64,000 nt of DNA from Hygrocybe punicea (taxonomy: Eukaryota > Basidiomycota > Agaricomycetes > Agaricales > Hygrophoraceae): positions 1,240,001-1,304,000 of the forward strand of contig OY744462.1 in assembly GCA_963556145.1 (NCBI GenBank), given 5' to 3'. The notes below the pieces were generated by a model. The model had not been told where the DNA came from. It did not search any database and saw only the letters and a list, made by a program, of their open reading frames with translations. Each line of letters opens with the position of its first letter. Within the stretch, counting starts at the first letter, position 1. Shown in pieces: positions 44,365 to 55,071 of the stretch. The translations under genes and the position numbers were made by a program.

Positions 44365-44765
44365 TGTTTGTGAGTGAAGTGAACAAACACCTGTGGCGGC
44401 TACTGATAACAGTTTTACATGCTTTTTGTGCCACTGATGTTTGTTCGCTCCGCTCACAAACACCCGTAACACCCATCCTGCAGTGTTACATGCTTTTGTG
44501 CCACTGATGTTTGTTCACTTCACTCACAAACACCTGTAGCACCCCATTCTCCAGTGGCTGCTGTCTTGAATTTTATTTGAATTTTAATGCACTTGTTTAC
44601 ATTTATTTGCACATTTTGTACTTATCTGGGCTTGGCTTTGCCTCGCATGTTGCTCCAGGCTGCTGTCTTGAATTTTATTTGAATTTTAACACACTTGTTT
44701 ACATTGTTTTGAATTTATTTGCACATTTTGTACTTATCCAGGCCCAGCTTCGCCTCACGGTTATA
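44365..44765. repeat. Short tandem duplications
   Basis: A unit around GTGCCACTGATGTTTGTTC-CTCACAAACACC occurs two and a half times (44365-44540). A second, ~105-bp unit (GGCTGCTGTCTTGAATTTTA ... ACTTATC-GGC) occurs twice (44557-44660 and 44660-44755). No coding function seen. Confidence 0.75.
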
Positions 44766-45647
44766 CTTATCCGGCTCGGCTGCGCCTCACGCTTATAGAA
44801 GGGGACAACGGTCCTCGCATGGCTGCGCACGTGAGCATAAGCGACACAAGCGACCAAACGCAAGCAAAACGCGACCATAACCGAAAGCCCCATGCCACAG
44901 ACCCCCCTTCCTCCCCTTCCTTTTAGATATTCATTTATCATTCTCTCTACCTATCCTTTATTCTATATGCCCTTTATCTCACATATCTCCTTTTAGTATC
45001 ATCCTTTCATCTCTCTTCCTTTGTCCTGATAGCTTATATATCTGCCTGTATGAGCCACTACTAGACAGAGAACCCCCAGAGAATCAAGACAGACCATCAT
45101 TCCCCCTTCGTCTCAGAGCTTCCCCTTCATCCTAGTTCCATTCTCTTCACATTCCATCATGTTCTCTCACTGTCTGACCCTCTGATCTCACTGCCACTTT
45201 TTTTATCGCAACTCTTCGATTTTGATCGCACCACTCCAGTTTTGATCACAGCACTTCTTTTGAGTTTCTCATCCACTTCTATTCATTCTCCATAATTTCC
45301 TATACTAGTGTAGGCTTTCTGAAGCTTCCTTGCACCTTTTCACCTTTAGTAGTTGTAGGATTTCCCTTCTTATAGCTACATATAGCGTATCAGTGATGTC
45401 GAAATTGGGCAGAAACAGGGGTATAACATGAACGGAGTCAAAGCCAGCAAGTATCGAAGCATCGGGAAGAGGTGATCTGGAGCTACCAAAATAGGGTGGG
45501 GCGAAACAGCTGGACAAAGAAATAACAGTCACGTGATGGAGGTAACAAATACAAACAAGAAATTTTCAATGTGACTCGACACTGACAACAACCTCAACAA
45601 CTTCAACAATCCTTAACAAACCCAACAAACTCCAACTCCAATGCCAA
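44766..45647. other. Internal part of the LTR element, no gene
   Basis: Pyrimidine-rich, upstream of the coiled-coil gene on the plus strand; could include its promoter. No motif recognised. Confidence 0.4.
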
Positions 45648-46564
45648 ATGTTGATGGAATACAACAACTTCCTTGGAAAACTCGATGCAGATATGCAGAA
45701 AGACTTCGAGAATGCCGTGGCTGAGTTACTGACAGTGGATGTGGCCGGAATCGAGATTATACACGATGGACACAAAGACAAGGCACGGCAATGGGTGGTG
45801 AGATGATGACTGGCCATGGTAAGAGATTCCGTTCTCGTCAATGGCACGAACTAACAATACCTGGCAGCGGAACTACAGGGGACTTACAATGGAAATCCAG
45901 GACGACGGAATCAATGTGATGGAACCAAAGGACTTCTCGATGGGTGGGGAAATGGTGGTCGAGGTCAAGGAATGGTTGCGGAATTGTGAGGAGTTCATGA
46001 AATGGAAACAGGAGGCAGTGTGTCGGGAAGTTGAGGAAGCGTTACAATTGCAGGAGGAAATGGAGGAGGAGGAAGCGGGGAGACAACGGGCCATGGAGGT
46101 GGCAGAGCTCGAGCAGAAACAGGCAGAGGATTTGTGCCAGTATGAGGAGGAGACAAATAGGAGGGCAGAGGCAGAGGCAGAAGCAAAGCGGATCGAGGAT
46201 GTGGAAAGGGCAAAGGCGGCAGAGGCAGTAAAAAGGGAGGCTGAGGGAGCTGCAGAAAGGGACCAGGAGGAGACCGGACAAGCCAGCAATTGTGGAAATG
46301 AGGACAAGGACAAGGATATGGATGGTGACTGGGCTGAGGAACAACTCCAGAAATACGAGAGGCTCCAAGCTTATAATGCAATCAAAAACAAAAAGGCCAA
46401 CCAGGACAAAAAGGTCAACCAGGACAATGAAACTGTTCACAGGGAGTACAATAGCAGGGATGATTTTTCGAACGTGAGCAGGAACGGAGGTCTGGGACCA
46501 AAGGGAAAGCTTCCGGGGGTAAGTAATATCTTGTGAACTCATGTATCCGTGGTGCCCAACTAAT

Positions 46565-47777
46565 TAGTGCTGCCAAAGTTTGGTTCAGTCCAGCACCTTG
46601 GGCTGAACTGAACCCTGGGTCCAGTTCGGGGTTCAGGCAACCCCCAGGTTGTCTAAATGGTTCATGAGTGGTTCAGAACTGCTGAACCAATGTCCGCAGG
46701 CATGTATATTTTGCTCACACGAAAGTTGTACTCACATGCCAATTTCGGCAAATTTCCGTTTTTAGTCACCAAAGTTTAGTCTCAGCCACAACAACACCCC
46801 AACAAATCACCACAAGAGTGACCCTCGAATGCAAGCATTTGAGGTAAATCGGTAAGTTTTTTACTTTTATTATCACTTGTTTTAAGTCAATGATACTTTT
46901 TTAGGTACTTCTACTAGCTGAAACAAAGTCGGCAGCCACCACAACGATGGACAACAACAACAACAACAACAATGCTGGTGACAACAACAACACACAATGC
47001 GAGCACCAGCACCAGCATCTGAGGCAGCAGCAGCATGGTGGAACCATCACCAAACCCATAGTAAGTCTTTTTTAATTTCTATGTTACTAACTACGCAAGG
47101 AACTGCAGGTTGTGCAACATCAACAGCACCAGCACAACATCAACACCAGTGGCAGCACCAGCACCAGCACCAGCACAACACCACCACCAGCAGGAACAGT
47201 GGCAGCACCGGCATCAGCGTGAACATCATTGGGGGTGGCACCAGCACATCACCACCCACCAGCAGGAGAAGCAGCACTGGTGGCACTGGCAGTGTCATCA
47301 ATCGCACCAGGGTGGCACCAGCACCAATACCAGCTTGGCAATGGCATCAACACAACACCCACAGGTGAAGCGGCAGCAGTGCCAACAGCAGCAGGGGTTG
47401 CCCGGCACCACCAGTGCCAAAGCGGGGACCAGGTCCCCACTCCCCAGCAAACACCTCACGAACATGCAGCCTGGTGTCAATTGATGTCGGGGCTATGTTC
47501 GTGAGGTTACAGAGAGGTGGGTGCCACCAGCACCAGGCGATACCCAATGGATAAAGTTGAATTTGAATATTTACTAGATAGATTAGATAGCTACAGTAAT
47601 ATATTGTGATTTTTTTTGGTAAAATGCGTGATAATACAAAAATTAAGTGTCTGAACCATTCATGAACTTGGTTCAGGCTCTGAAAAAAAATCCAAACAGT
47701 TCACAGCAGTTGAGGTTCAGTTCAGAGTTCAGCCAAAATGGGTCTGAACTGGACTGAACTGAACTTCAGTAGCACTA
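46565..47777 (+). mobile_element. Non-autonomous hAT-like element (copy b)
   Basis: 1213 bp, ends TAGTGCTGCCAAAG and CTTCAGTAGCACTA. Same build as copy a: CTGAACTGAAC-rich ends, a CAGCAC/CAACA microsatellite core (46955-47400), splice-like signals (GTAAGTC...TACTAACTAC...CTGCAG at about 47060-47108) and a conserved TCAATTGATGTC block. Left flank CAACTAAT, right flank CTAAT: probably an 8-bp duplication with 3 bp lost. It lies inside an intron of the coiled-coil gene. No transposase. Confidence 0.85.
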
Positions 47778-47933
47778 CTAATCTGTAGTATATGCAGTTG
47801 TTCTGGATCTGGCAGTGCGACGCTTGCGTGACCGCCAATGTGGTTTGTCACGGAATCAAGGGGTATGGGTGCAATCGGTGCAAAAAGCTTAGTGTTGCCA
47901 TAGTCCAGTTCAGAACCAATCCGAACCTGGTTC

Positions 47934-48177
47934 TGTTGGGAATAGTGGCCGAATAGTCACGGAAAGGATTAGTAATCCGTATCACTTGACCCCGGAACTC
48001 AAACACACCTGTCCGATGAATAATTCTGAAGCACAGCATGTATTCTACTCACCACAGGAAACTTCTAGTAGATTTAGCTAGTAGTATAAAAGCCCTCTCA
48101 GAGAGAGGCAAATATAATTCATTCCACACAAAAATAACTTAGTGGTCAACAACCACTGCAAACTATATATTCCAATA
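47934..48177 (+). repeat. Copia 5' LTR
   Basis: TGTTGGGAATAG...TATTCCAATA. Contains TATAAAAG (about 48085) as the likely promoter TATA box, followed by the CTCTCAGAGAGAGG palindrome. Confidence 0.93.
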
Positions 48178-48189
48178 GGTTATGAGCCC
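48178..48189 (+). promoter_or_regulatory. Copia primer-binding site
   Basis: GGTTATGAGCCC, directly abutting the 5' LTR, in the place of the initiator-tRNA-type PBS of copia elements. The same sequence is beside the remnant at 2300. Confidence 0.7.
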
Positions 48190-48260
48190 TGAACAGCTTT
48201 AACAGAAACATGATCATGCACCTCCGAACATCGCATTACTACCTCGTATACTAGCTGACT

Positions 48261-51200
48261 ATGACAGACGAAGTCATGCACACATCGGGATCATACTGGA
48301 TCGAGTTATTGAAGGGAAACAATTGGATGCTGTGGAAGAGACAGATGCTAGCCATGCTTCGGGATCTTGGGTTAGAGACGTATATCGATGCAGAATCAAA
48401 GGCCCCTGTCCCAGCGGATGCATCCTGTCCAACATCAGAGGAATCCGAAGTGATGAAGAAATGGCGCAGCAGAGACGCCAAGATGAGGTTGCGGATCGAG
48501 CTTGCAATTGGCGACGTGGAAATGATACATATCATTGGCGCACACACGGTGAGTGAGGTGTGGAAGCAGCTAACCTTATTACCTTGGTAAAGGAATCCAG
48601 GGGGAAGCTCGGAATATTAGCGACGTGACACGCATTGTACTGGTCGATTGCCGAAGAAGGATTTGACATAATCAAGCACATATTGAAGCTCCGGAAACTG
48701 CAGGAGGAACTCCACTTGATGGGAAGCCTCATTTCCGACAAAGACTTCGTGATGATACTTGTATCCTCCTTACTGGAAAGTTGGGACTTGTATACATCAG
48801 CCTATTTAGGCTCAAAGAAGGATGGAACATCATTGACGTCACACAAGCTAGTCGTGATCCTATTGGAGGAAGACCACAGGCGCCGTGAGCGCAGCAGAGA
48901 TCCTAACAATGTTGCTATGCACAGGAGGTTCACCGGAAAGTGCGATGGAAAGGGTAATGGAAAGCAGAAAGTGGCCGATTCTGAAATGGAAATTACGGAA
49001 TGCTTCAACTGCCACAAGAAGGGACATATGGTGAAGGACTGCTGGTCTAAAGGTGGTGGAAAGGAAGGGCAAAGGCTGAAAGGGAAAGGAAAGGGTGGAA
49101 ACCAACGGAACCGATCAAATCAAGCTGTGGACAATGTCAATAATATGTTACAGGACATAGCATACGCAGTGAATACAGACAATATTTCAAACTACGATTG
49201 GTTACTGGATTCCAGAACGACAAGTCACATCAGCAATTCCCGAAACACATTTATCATGTACAAAACTCTGGATGAAGCTACCGTTCAAGGACTAGGAAAG
49301 GTAGCCACTTGAGCTCTTGGTCACAGAACTGTTGTCTTACGCTTCACAGTGGATGGAAAGGACATACAGCACCAGCTATGACACATACTACATGTACTGG
49401 AGTCACAGAACTCACTACTATCACTGAGCTGATTCGATGAAAGCTCTGGATGGGTTGACTTCCGCAACGGAATATGCAGGCTCTATATGAAGGAGAATAA
49501 ACTTGTCAGAACAGGCCGGAAAGATGGACGACTATACCATTTGAATGCCCGAGCACAATCCCACACACCAGAAAAGGCAAACGTAGCCACGCCGAAGAAA
49601 ATGTCTTGGGACAAATGGCACCGCCTATATGGACACATCAGAATGAGTGGACTTGAGACCCTGCAGAGAAAGGGGTTAGTCATGGGTCTAGAAATTGATG
49701 AAGGGAGTGTCCCTTCCCGAACCTGTGAGGCTTGCATTCAGGTGAAGCAAGCCATCCAGCCATTTCCGAAAGAGGCTGATGGATGATCCAAAGTCGCCGG
49801 AGAGCAGACTTTGAGCAACATCTGGGGCCCAGCACGCGTAGAGTCTATCGGAGGATCGAAATACTATATCTCATTCACGGACGACGCGACATGCACCATA
49901 ACCACTTTATTCATGAAACGGAAAAGCCAGGTGACAGAACGCATCAAGGCTTACATTAACACGATTGAAAAGAAGTTCGATCGAAACCCTAAATATTTGC
50001 GGTTTGATAACGGGAAGGAACTCGTCAACAAGGAAGTCGAGAGATGGGCAGTGGAGAAGGGAATTGTCATCGAAACAACGGCTCGTTACTCACCCTCGCA
50101 ACACAGAATGGCGGAAAGATTTAATCGCACATTACTGGAGTTAGCCCGCACGATGTTGATCGCTAAAAACCTGCCCGCATTCCTTTGGCCGGAAGCCGTT
50201 GCACATGCGGCATACATTCGAAACTGATCCCCCACCAAGGCTCTAGATGGAATGACTCCACATGAAGCCTGGACTGGCAAGAAGCCAGACGTATTGCATT
50301 TCCAGGAGTTCAGATGCGATGTTTGGGTCTTATATCAAGGCAGAAAAAGATCGAAGCTAGCACCGCGATCAGCTAAGATGAAGTTCGTAGGATTTGTGGA
50401 GTCGCAGAAGGCTATCCAATACTACAATGCCGCAACGTGGACTGTTAAAATGTCATGGAATGTTGCATTTCATGAGGATGGGGCATTGCAGGAAGTCCGG
50501 ATTGTATCCGACTTACCGGGTTTGCAATTCAAGGGGGAGCAGAGTGAATCCAACGACTCACAAACTCCGGAACCACCGGAACCTGCAACGGAATCACCGG
50601 AACCCACTGTAATGGCACCGGAAAGGGCCATTTGCAGACTGGAAAACGAAATAACATACCCACTGAGAGCAACACGAGGAGTCGACCGTGACTACCGACA
50701 GTTAAACAACCCGCATGCACAACCGACACAACACAAGATACATGAGCCGCTTGATGTACGGAGACCAACGGAATCATCCACAGCGAAACAAAAGGAAAAA
50801 GTCAGCGCAGAAACAACCATAGCCTATGCATTCTTGAGCGCAATGCAGCAGGATAGCAGTCTCACCGACAAGGACCCATGGGATTTAAAGGAAGCCAGGG
50901 AAGCCGTAGATTGGGAGAACTGGAAGGTAGCGATGAAAGAGGAATTTGATCAGCTACAGAAAATGGGCATTTGGAAACTCGTAGACTTACCGGAGGGGCG
51001 GGAAGCCATCAGAAGCAAGTGGGTTTCCCACCAGAAACGCGATGAGATGGGCACAACTGCTAGGCACAAGGCCTGGTTAGTAGCCCAGGGGTTCTCACAG
51101 AAGCCCGGAGTGGATTTCAGCAAAACCAGAACATTCACTCCTGTGATGCGGTTCGAGACATTATGGACGTTGCTCACATATTCCGCAGTCAAGGATTGGG

Positions 51201-52527
51201 ATATCCCGCAGATGGATATCAAAGGCACATACCTTAATGGATGGGTGAAGGAGGAGCTGTACATGAAGCAGCTGGCGGAATTTGAGGATGGAACCGGACG
51301 GGTTTGCCACCTCATATGCCCTATATATGGTCTCAGGCAAGCCAGAAACATATGGAACACAGATTTCGATAACACAATGAAGGAATTTCGTTATATGAGA
51401 TTGTGGACCGACTACTGCGCGTACTACTATCAGGAAGGTGAAAACTTTTCCATCATACTCGTATGGGTCGACGACCTCACGGCTTACGCAAACAACCGAG
51501 TGATGAATCAGCGGGTGATCAACTAGCTAAAGGAAAAATACACGGTAACGGTCATCGGAAACCCAACGTTACTGCTCGGAATCCATATCAAACAAGACCG
51601 CCAATGATGGAAAGTCACCCTGTCACAAAGCCACTATATCCGGAAGATCCTCACAAAGGCTGGAATGAAGGATGCCAAGCCGGTATCAACCCCAATGGAC
51701 CAGAATGTGGTCCTACAAATAAACGAAACCAAAACCGACGAGAGCGAGTGGAAACGCACCTCGATCGAGTACGCGACACAAGTCGGAGAGCTCTTGTATG
51801 CTGCGCATGCAACAAGACCCAATATCATGTATGCAACTGTAACTGTTGCGCAATTTACACGGAACCTGAGTCTGGAACACTGGACAACACTCAAAAGAAT
51901 ATTCCGCTATCTAAAAGGAACAATGGATTACGAACTAACGTACGGTGGAAAGGACCAATGGACTACGACGGAAACCATTCATTACGTCAATGCCGATTGG
52001 GGATCCAACCTGCACTGGAAACCCATTAGCAGATATGTGTTCACGATCGCAGGGGGAGCCATGGCTTGGAGCTCAAAGAAGCAAAGCACAATTGTGTTGT
52101 CAACAGCCAAAGCGGAATATGTTGCCGCTACTCATGCCACGAAGCAGTTAATCTGGCATAGAAACTTATTGAAGGAATTGGACCTATGGTTGGACCAAAC
52201 ATCGATTTTACGATCCAATAATCAGGTGGTGATTGCTATATCGCACAACCTGGAATTCCACATGCGGACAAAGCACATAGATATCAATCTACATTTCCTA
52301 CGAGATCATGTTGCGTCTGGTGTTCTCAAAGTCACGTATATTCCTTCAGAAGAAAATCTAGCGGACATATTTACAAAAGGGTTACCTCGCCCGCTTCACG
52401 CAAAGTTCACAGCTGAACTTGGTCTATTGACCGGAGAGGAACCGGAAAGAGCGGAATACGTAACGGAATACATGGACGATGTTTACCGTGACCCGGAACG
52501 AGTCGAAGAGTATTCGACCAAGGGGGA
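48261..52527 (+). pseudogene. Copia gag-pol polyprotein with multiple stops
   Basis: Order: gag (MTDEVMHTSGSYWIELLKGN), zinc knuckle CFNCHKKGHMVKDC, protease remnant LLDSRTTSHISNS (DSG changed to DSR), GAG-pre-integrase, integrase core (FTDDATCTIT, FDNGKELVNKEVE, HRMAERFNRTLLELARTMLI giving D-D-E), RT (QMDIKGTYLNGW; WVDDLTAYANN replacing YVDD by WVDD), RNase H (VNADWGSN, STAKAEYVAATHATKQLIW, SEENLADIFTKGLPR). In-frame stops include TGA at 49310, 49379, 49784, 50225 and 51605 and TAG at 51524; most fit CGA or CAG changed by C to T. Inactive. Confidence 0.92.
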
Positions 52528-52528
52528 G

Positions 52529-52772
52529 TGTTGGGAATAGTGGCCGAATAGTCGTGGAAAGGATTAGTAATCCATATCACATAACCCCAGAACTCAAACA
52601 CACCCTTCCGATGAATAATGCTGAAGCGCAGCATGTATTCTACTCACCACAGGAAACTTCTAGTAGATTTAGCTAGTAGTATAAAAGCCCTCTCAGAGAG
52701 AGGCAAATATAATTCATTCCATGCAAAAATAACTTAGCGGTCAACAACCACTGCAAACTATCTATTCCAATA
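52529..52772 (+). repeat. Copia 3' LTR
   Basis: Partner of 47934-48177. Several differences are CG versus TG or CA pairs, in line with deamination. Confidence 0.93.
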
Positions 52773-52947
52773 GGTTCAAACACTGAACCGAACCCTAAGT
52801 TCAGTCTAAGTTCAGTACTTTGGCTGAACTGAACCACGGGTCCGGTGCGGGGTTCCGGGCCCTTCAGAAATTTCTGAACAGCTTGGAACTGGGTCCAAAC
52901 TGTGAACTCATTTGTATATAGATACTGAAATATTCAATTTTTGTATT

Positions 52948-53268
52948 ATTGCTGTTTTCAAAATGCATGACATTTTTTGAAAAGATAAATCTTTCAAAGA
53001 ACAAACATATATATTTAAAAAAATAAAACTTTGAAAGAACAAACCTATATATTTGAAAGATTTATTTTTTTAAATATATATGTTTGTTCTTTCAAAGATT
53101 TATTTTCTTAAATATATATGTTTGTTCTTTGAAAGATTTATTCTTTCAAATATATTCTTTCAAATATATAGGTTTGTTCTTTGAAAGTTTTATTTTTTTA
53201 AATATATATGTTTGTTCTTTGAAAGATTTATTTTTTCAAAAAATGTTATGCATTTTGAAAACAGCAAT
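52948..53268. repeat. AT-rich foldback element, 321 bp
   Basis: Begins ATTGCTGTTTTCAAAATGCA and ends with its reverse complement. Inside, the unit TTTGTTCTTTGAAAGATTTA with ATATATATG occurs about six times in both orientations, so almost any pair of units can pair. No coding. It sits in the left half of hAT-like copy c. Confidence 0.85.
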
Positions 53269-53520
53269 AAATTTTGGGTATGAACTTGCGAGAACTTGGG
53301 TCATGTGATCTTAAACATACACACGAATTCACACAGATTCAACTCAACAACAACAGCAACGAACAATCACAGCAACACTGGTAAGTAATTGGTTTATTTC
53401 ATACTTTACTGACATTTTCTTACACAAAGAAGCCCCCCACACCCATGCCCACGCCCTCGCCCTCACCTGCCCATGCCCATGCCAAAACCACACCCACACC
53501 AACACCATGCCCATGCCCAC

Positions 53521-53877
53521 TAGTGTTGCCACAGCTAAGGCTAATAGCTGGCTACTAGCCATTAGCTTAGCTGATTTTAGCTTAGCTGATGCCAGCTAAG
53601 CTAATGGCTAATCTCCAGCTAATGGCTAAGGCTAAAGTATTTCAGAAAGTTAGCTTAGCTGTAGCTGAAGCTAAGGGAAGATAAAAATAATATCATCTCA
53701 GAACAGCCTAGAAATACCTAAAAAGGATATCATACCTGACTAATAGTCATTAGCTTAGCTGACTTTAGCTTAGCCATAGTTGCAGCTAGTACTTGGCTAG
53801 TGGCTAAGGCTAAGACATTTTTCATGAATTAGCTTAGCTTTAGCTGCAGCTAGGCTAGCTTAGCTGTGGCAACACTA
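53521..53877. mobile_element. 357-bp hAT-type MITE
   Basis: Ends TAGTGTTGCCACAGCTAAGG and AGCTGTGGCAACACTA; perfect 8-bp target duplication ATGCCCAC on both sides. The interior is made of AGCTAAGC/GCTTAGCT words, giving strong folding. The same subterminal words mark the element at 60086-62868. Confidence 0.93.
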
Positions 53878-54039
53878 ATGCCCACACCACGCCCACAATG
53901 GGATCCAGGGACAGTAGCGAGAACAGGACACAGCGGGGAGTGGTGCGCCCACCCCCACTGCTAAGATACATTGTATTTATTATTTTTCACTTATTTATCT
54001 ATACTTACCCCCCACAGCTCCATGATGCCCGTGAGCTTG

Positions 54040-54290
54040 GATGTGGCAGCAGCCATGGCTGCAACGCAAATGGCGGCAGCAACAACTGCAGCAGCTACAG
54101 CAGCAGCAACAGTGGCAGCAGCTATGGCAGCAGCTATGGCAGCAGCAGCAGCAGCAGCATCTACGGCAGCAGCAGCAGCAACGGCAACAGCAGCAGTGGC
54201 AGCAATAGCGGCAATGGCAGCAGTAGTGCCAGCAGCAATGCAGCACCAACAGCAGCGGCAGCAACAGCAGCGACACAGCAGAATGCAGGT
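54040..54290 (+). repeat. CAG/CAA microsatellite core of hAT-like copy c
   Basis: Degenerate CAGCAG/GCAGCAGCA array giving Ala-, Ser- or Gln-rich frames in all phases on the plus strand and Cys/Leu-rich frames on the minus. An upstream CTTACCCCCCACAG could be a splice acceptor. I do not call the frames genes. Confidence 0.85.
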
Positions 54291-54559
54291 CGACCCCTTC
54301 CTCCCCACCCCTCCCAACTCCTTGCAACCCCAGGCCCACGTCAATTGATGTGGCACTGTGGCTTGTGAGGAAATTTGAGGATGGAGGAGGATGGTTCATG
54401 GTCCAAACCGGGTCCACTTGCAGACAAAACTGCACAGAATGGTCCCATGCGGTCTCGGTTCCAGTTCAGCAGAAGGGCTGAACTGAACCGAGGGTTTGGT
54501 TTTCAGTTCAGCCAAAAAGGCCAAAAACTGGACCAAACCAGACTTCGGCAACACTACCA

Positions 54560-54589
54560 GGTGTTGGTACTTTGGTTCTCGATTTTATA
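54560..54589 (+). repeat. 30-bp filler, inverted copy of 55521-55550
   Basis: This 30-base segment (GGTGTTGGTACTTTGGTTCT and ten more) is identical to the reverse complement of 55521-55550. It lies exactly between the end of hAT-like copy c and the resumed exon (AGCTCAAACG). Confidence 0.85.
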
Positions 54590-55071
54590 AGCTCAAACGA
54601 TGCTGTGGGCTGTCAACAAAGGGACCAGCCACCAGAACCAGTAAAGCGGAACAGAAAGGGAAGAGAAAGGTGAGTAGTCCAAAGAGAAAGATCATCGTGA
54701 AGAAAATACCAAAGCTGGTGAAGAAGCCCAAGCTACGGGCTGGAGAGGCATCGACAAGCAAACGGACATTGACCGACGTCGAACCGGACACAGAATCAGA
54801 GTGGGATGATGGGAAACGAGGGAATCTGTTCAAGCACCCATGGATTGGAGCTGGAATCAATGACCATGTACAGGCCATATGGGACATGGCCATGGAAACA
54901 CAATGGGAGATCTTGACCATCACAGACGGTTTGATGGAATACATTGCGGAAGTCCATACGTGCCTAACCCATTGGACGATGGAGCTAAACTGATTGTGCA
55001 CAAACCAGGCCCACATCTTCGGGCAACTCGATATGATCAGCACCAAGCTGGATGAAGTGAAGAGGAAGTAA

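Larger units (their letters stand above)
47934..52772 (+). mobile_element. Full-length copia retrotransposon, decayed
   Basis: 5' LTR 47934-48177, 3' LTR 52529-52772, each 244 bp with about 14 differences (roughly 94% identity by eye). 5-bp duplication GGTTC on both sides. PBS GGTTATGAGCCC directly after the 5' LTR, and purine tract AAGGGGGAG before the 3' LTR. It carries one gag-pol frame order typical of copia (integrase before RT). Coding capacity is lost through about eight stops or frame changes. Confidence 0.95.
47890..54556 (+). mobile_element. Non-autonomous hAT-like element (copy c) with nested copia
   Basis: Ends TAGTGTTGCCATAG and CTTCGGCAACACTA. The original is about 1.5 kb once the copia (47934-52772), an AT foldback (52948-53268) and a MITE (53521-53877) are removed. 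The core (54040-54290) is again a CAG/CAA microsatellite and the block TCAATTGATGTGG is present. Left flank AAAAAGCT; the right side has a 30-bp filler before AGCTC, so the duplication is not intact. It interrupts the Cys-cluster exon. Confidence 0.78.
45648..55071 (+). pseudogene. Spliced coiled-coil / Cys-cluster gene split by transposons
   Basis: Exon 1 (from 45648, MLMEYNNFLGKLDADMQKDF) ends ARQWVVR-stop-stop-LAM and is joined by a canonical intron (45817-45867, GTAAGA...CTAAC...GCAG) to exon 2 (45868-46514), a long Glu/Ala/Arg-rich coiled coil. A second intron begins GTAAGT at 46515; hAT-like copy b sits inside it at the branch point. After its acceptor (TATGCAG, about 47801) the frame reads WQCDACVTANVVCHGIKGYG then CNRCKK, a fungal C-x2-C-x6-C-x6-C-x2-C cluster. 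A further hAT-like element splits this motif at Lys-Leu; it resumes at 54590 as KLKRCCGLSTKG and runs through HPWIGAGINDH to a TGA at 54991 and on to KLDEVKRK-stop at 55071. Function unknown; possibly DNA-binding. Confidence 0.65.

Noticed and set aside
45873..46542. Minus-strand frames of 128-166 codons, Ser/Leu/Pro-rich
   Set aside because: Antisense shadow of the Glu/Ala-rich coiled-coil exon, which is supported by its intron structure.
53898..54435. Ala-, Ser-, Gln- and Cys-rich frames of 120-156 codons
   Set aside because: Overlapping products of one CAG array; cannot all be genes and none has a conserved domain.
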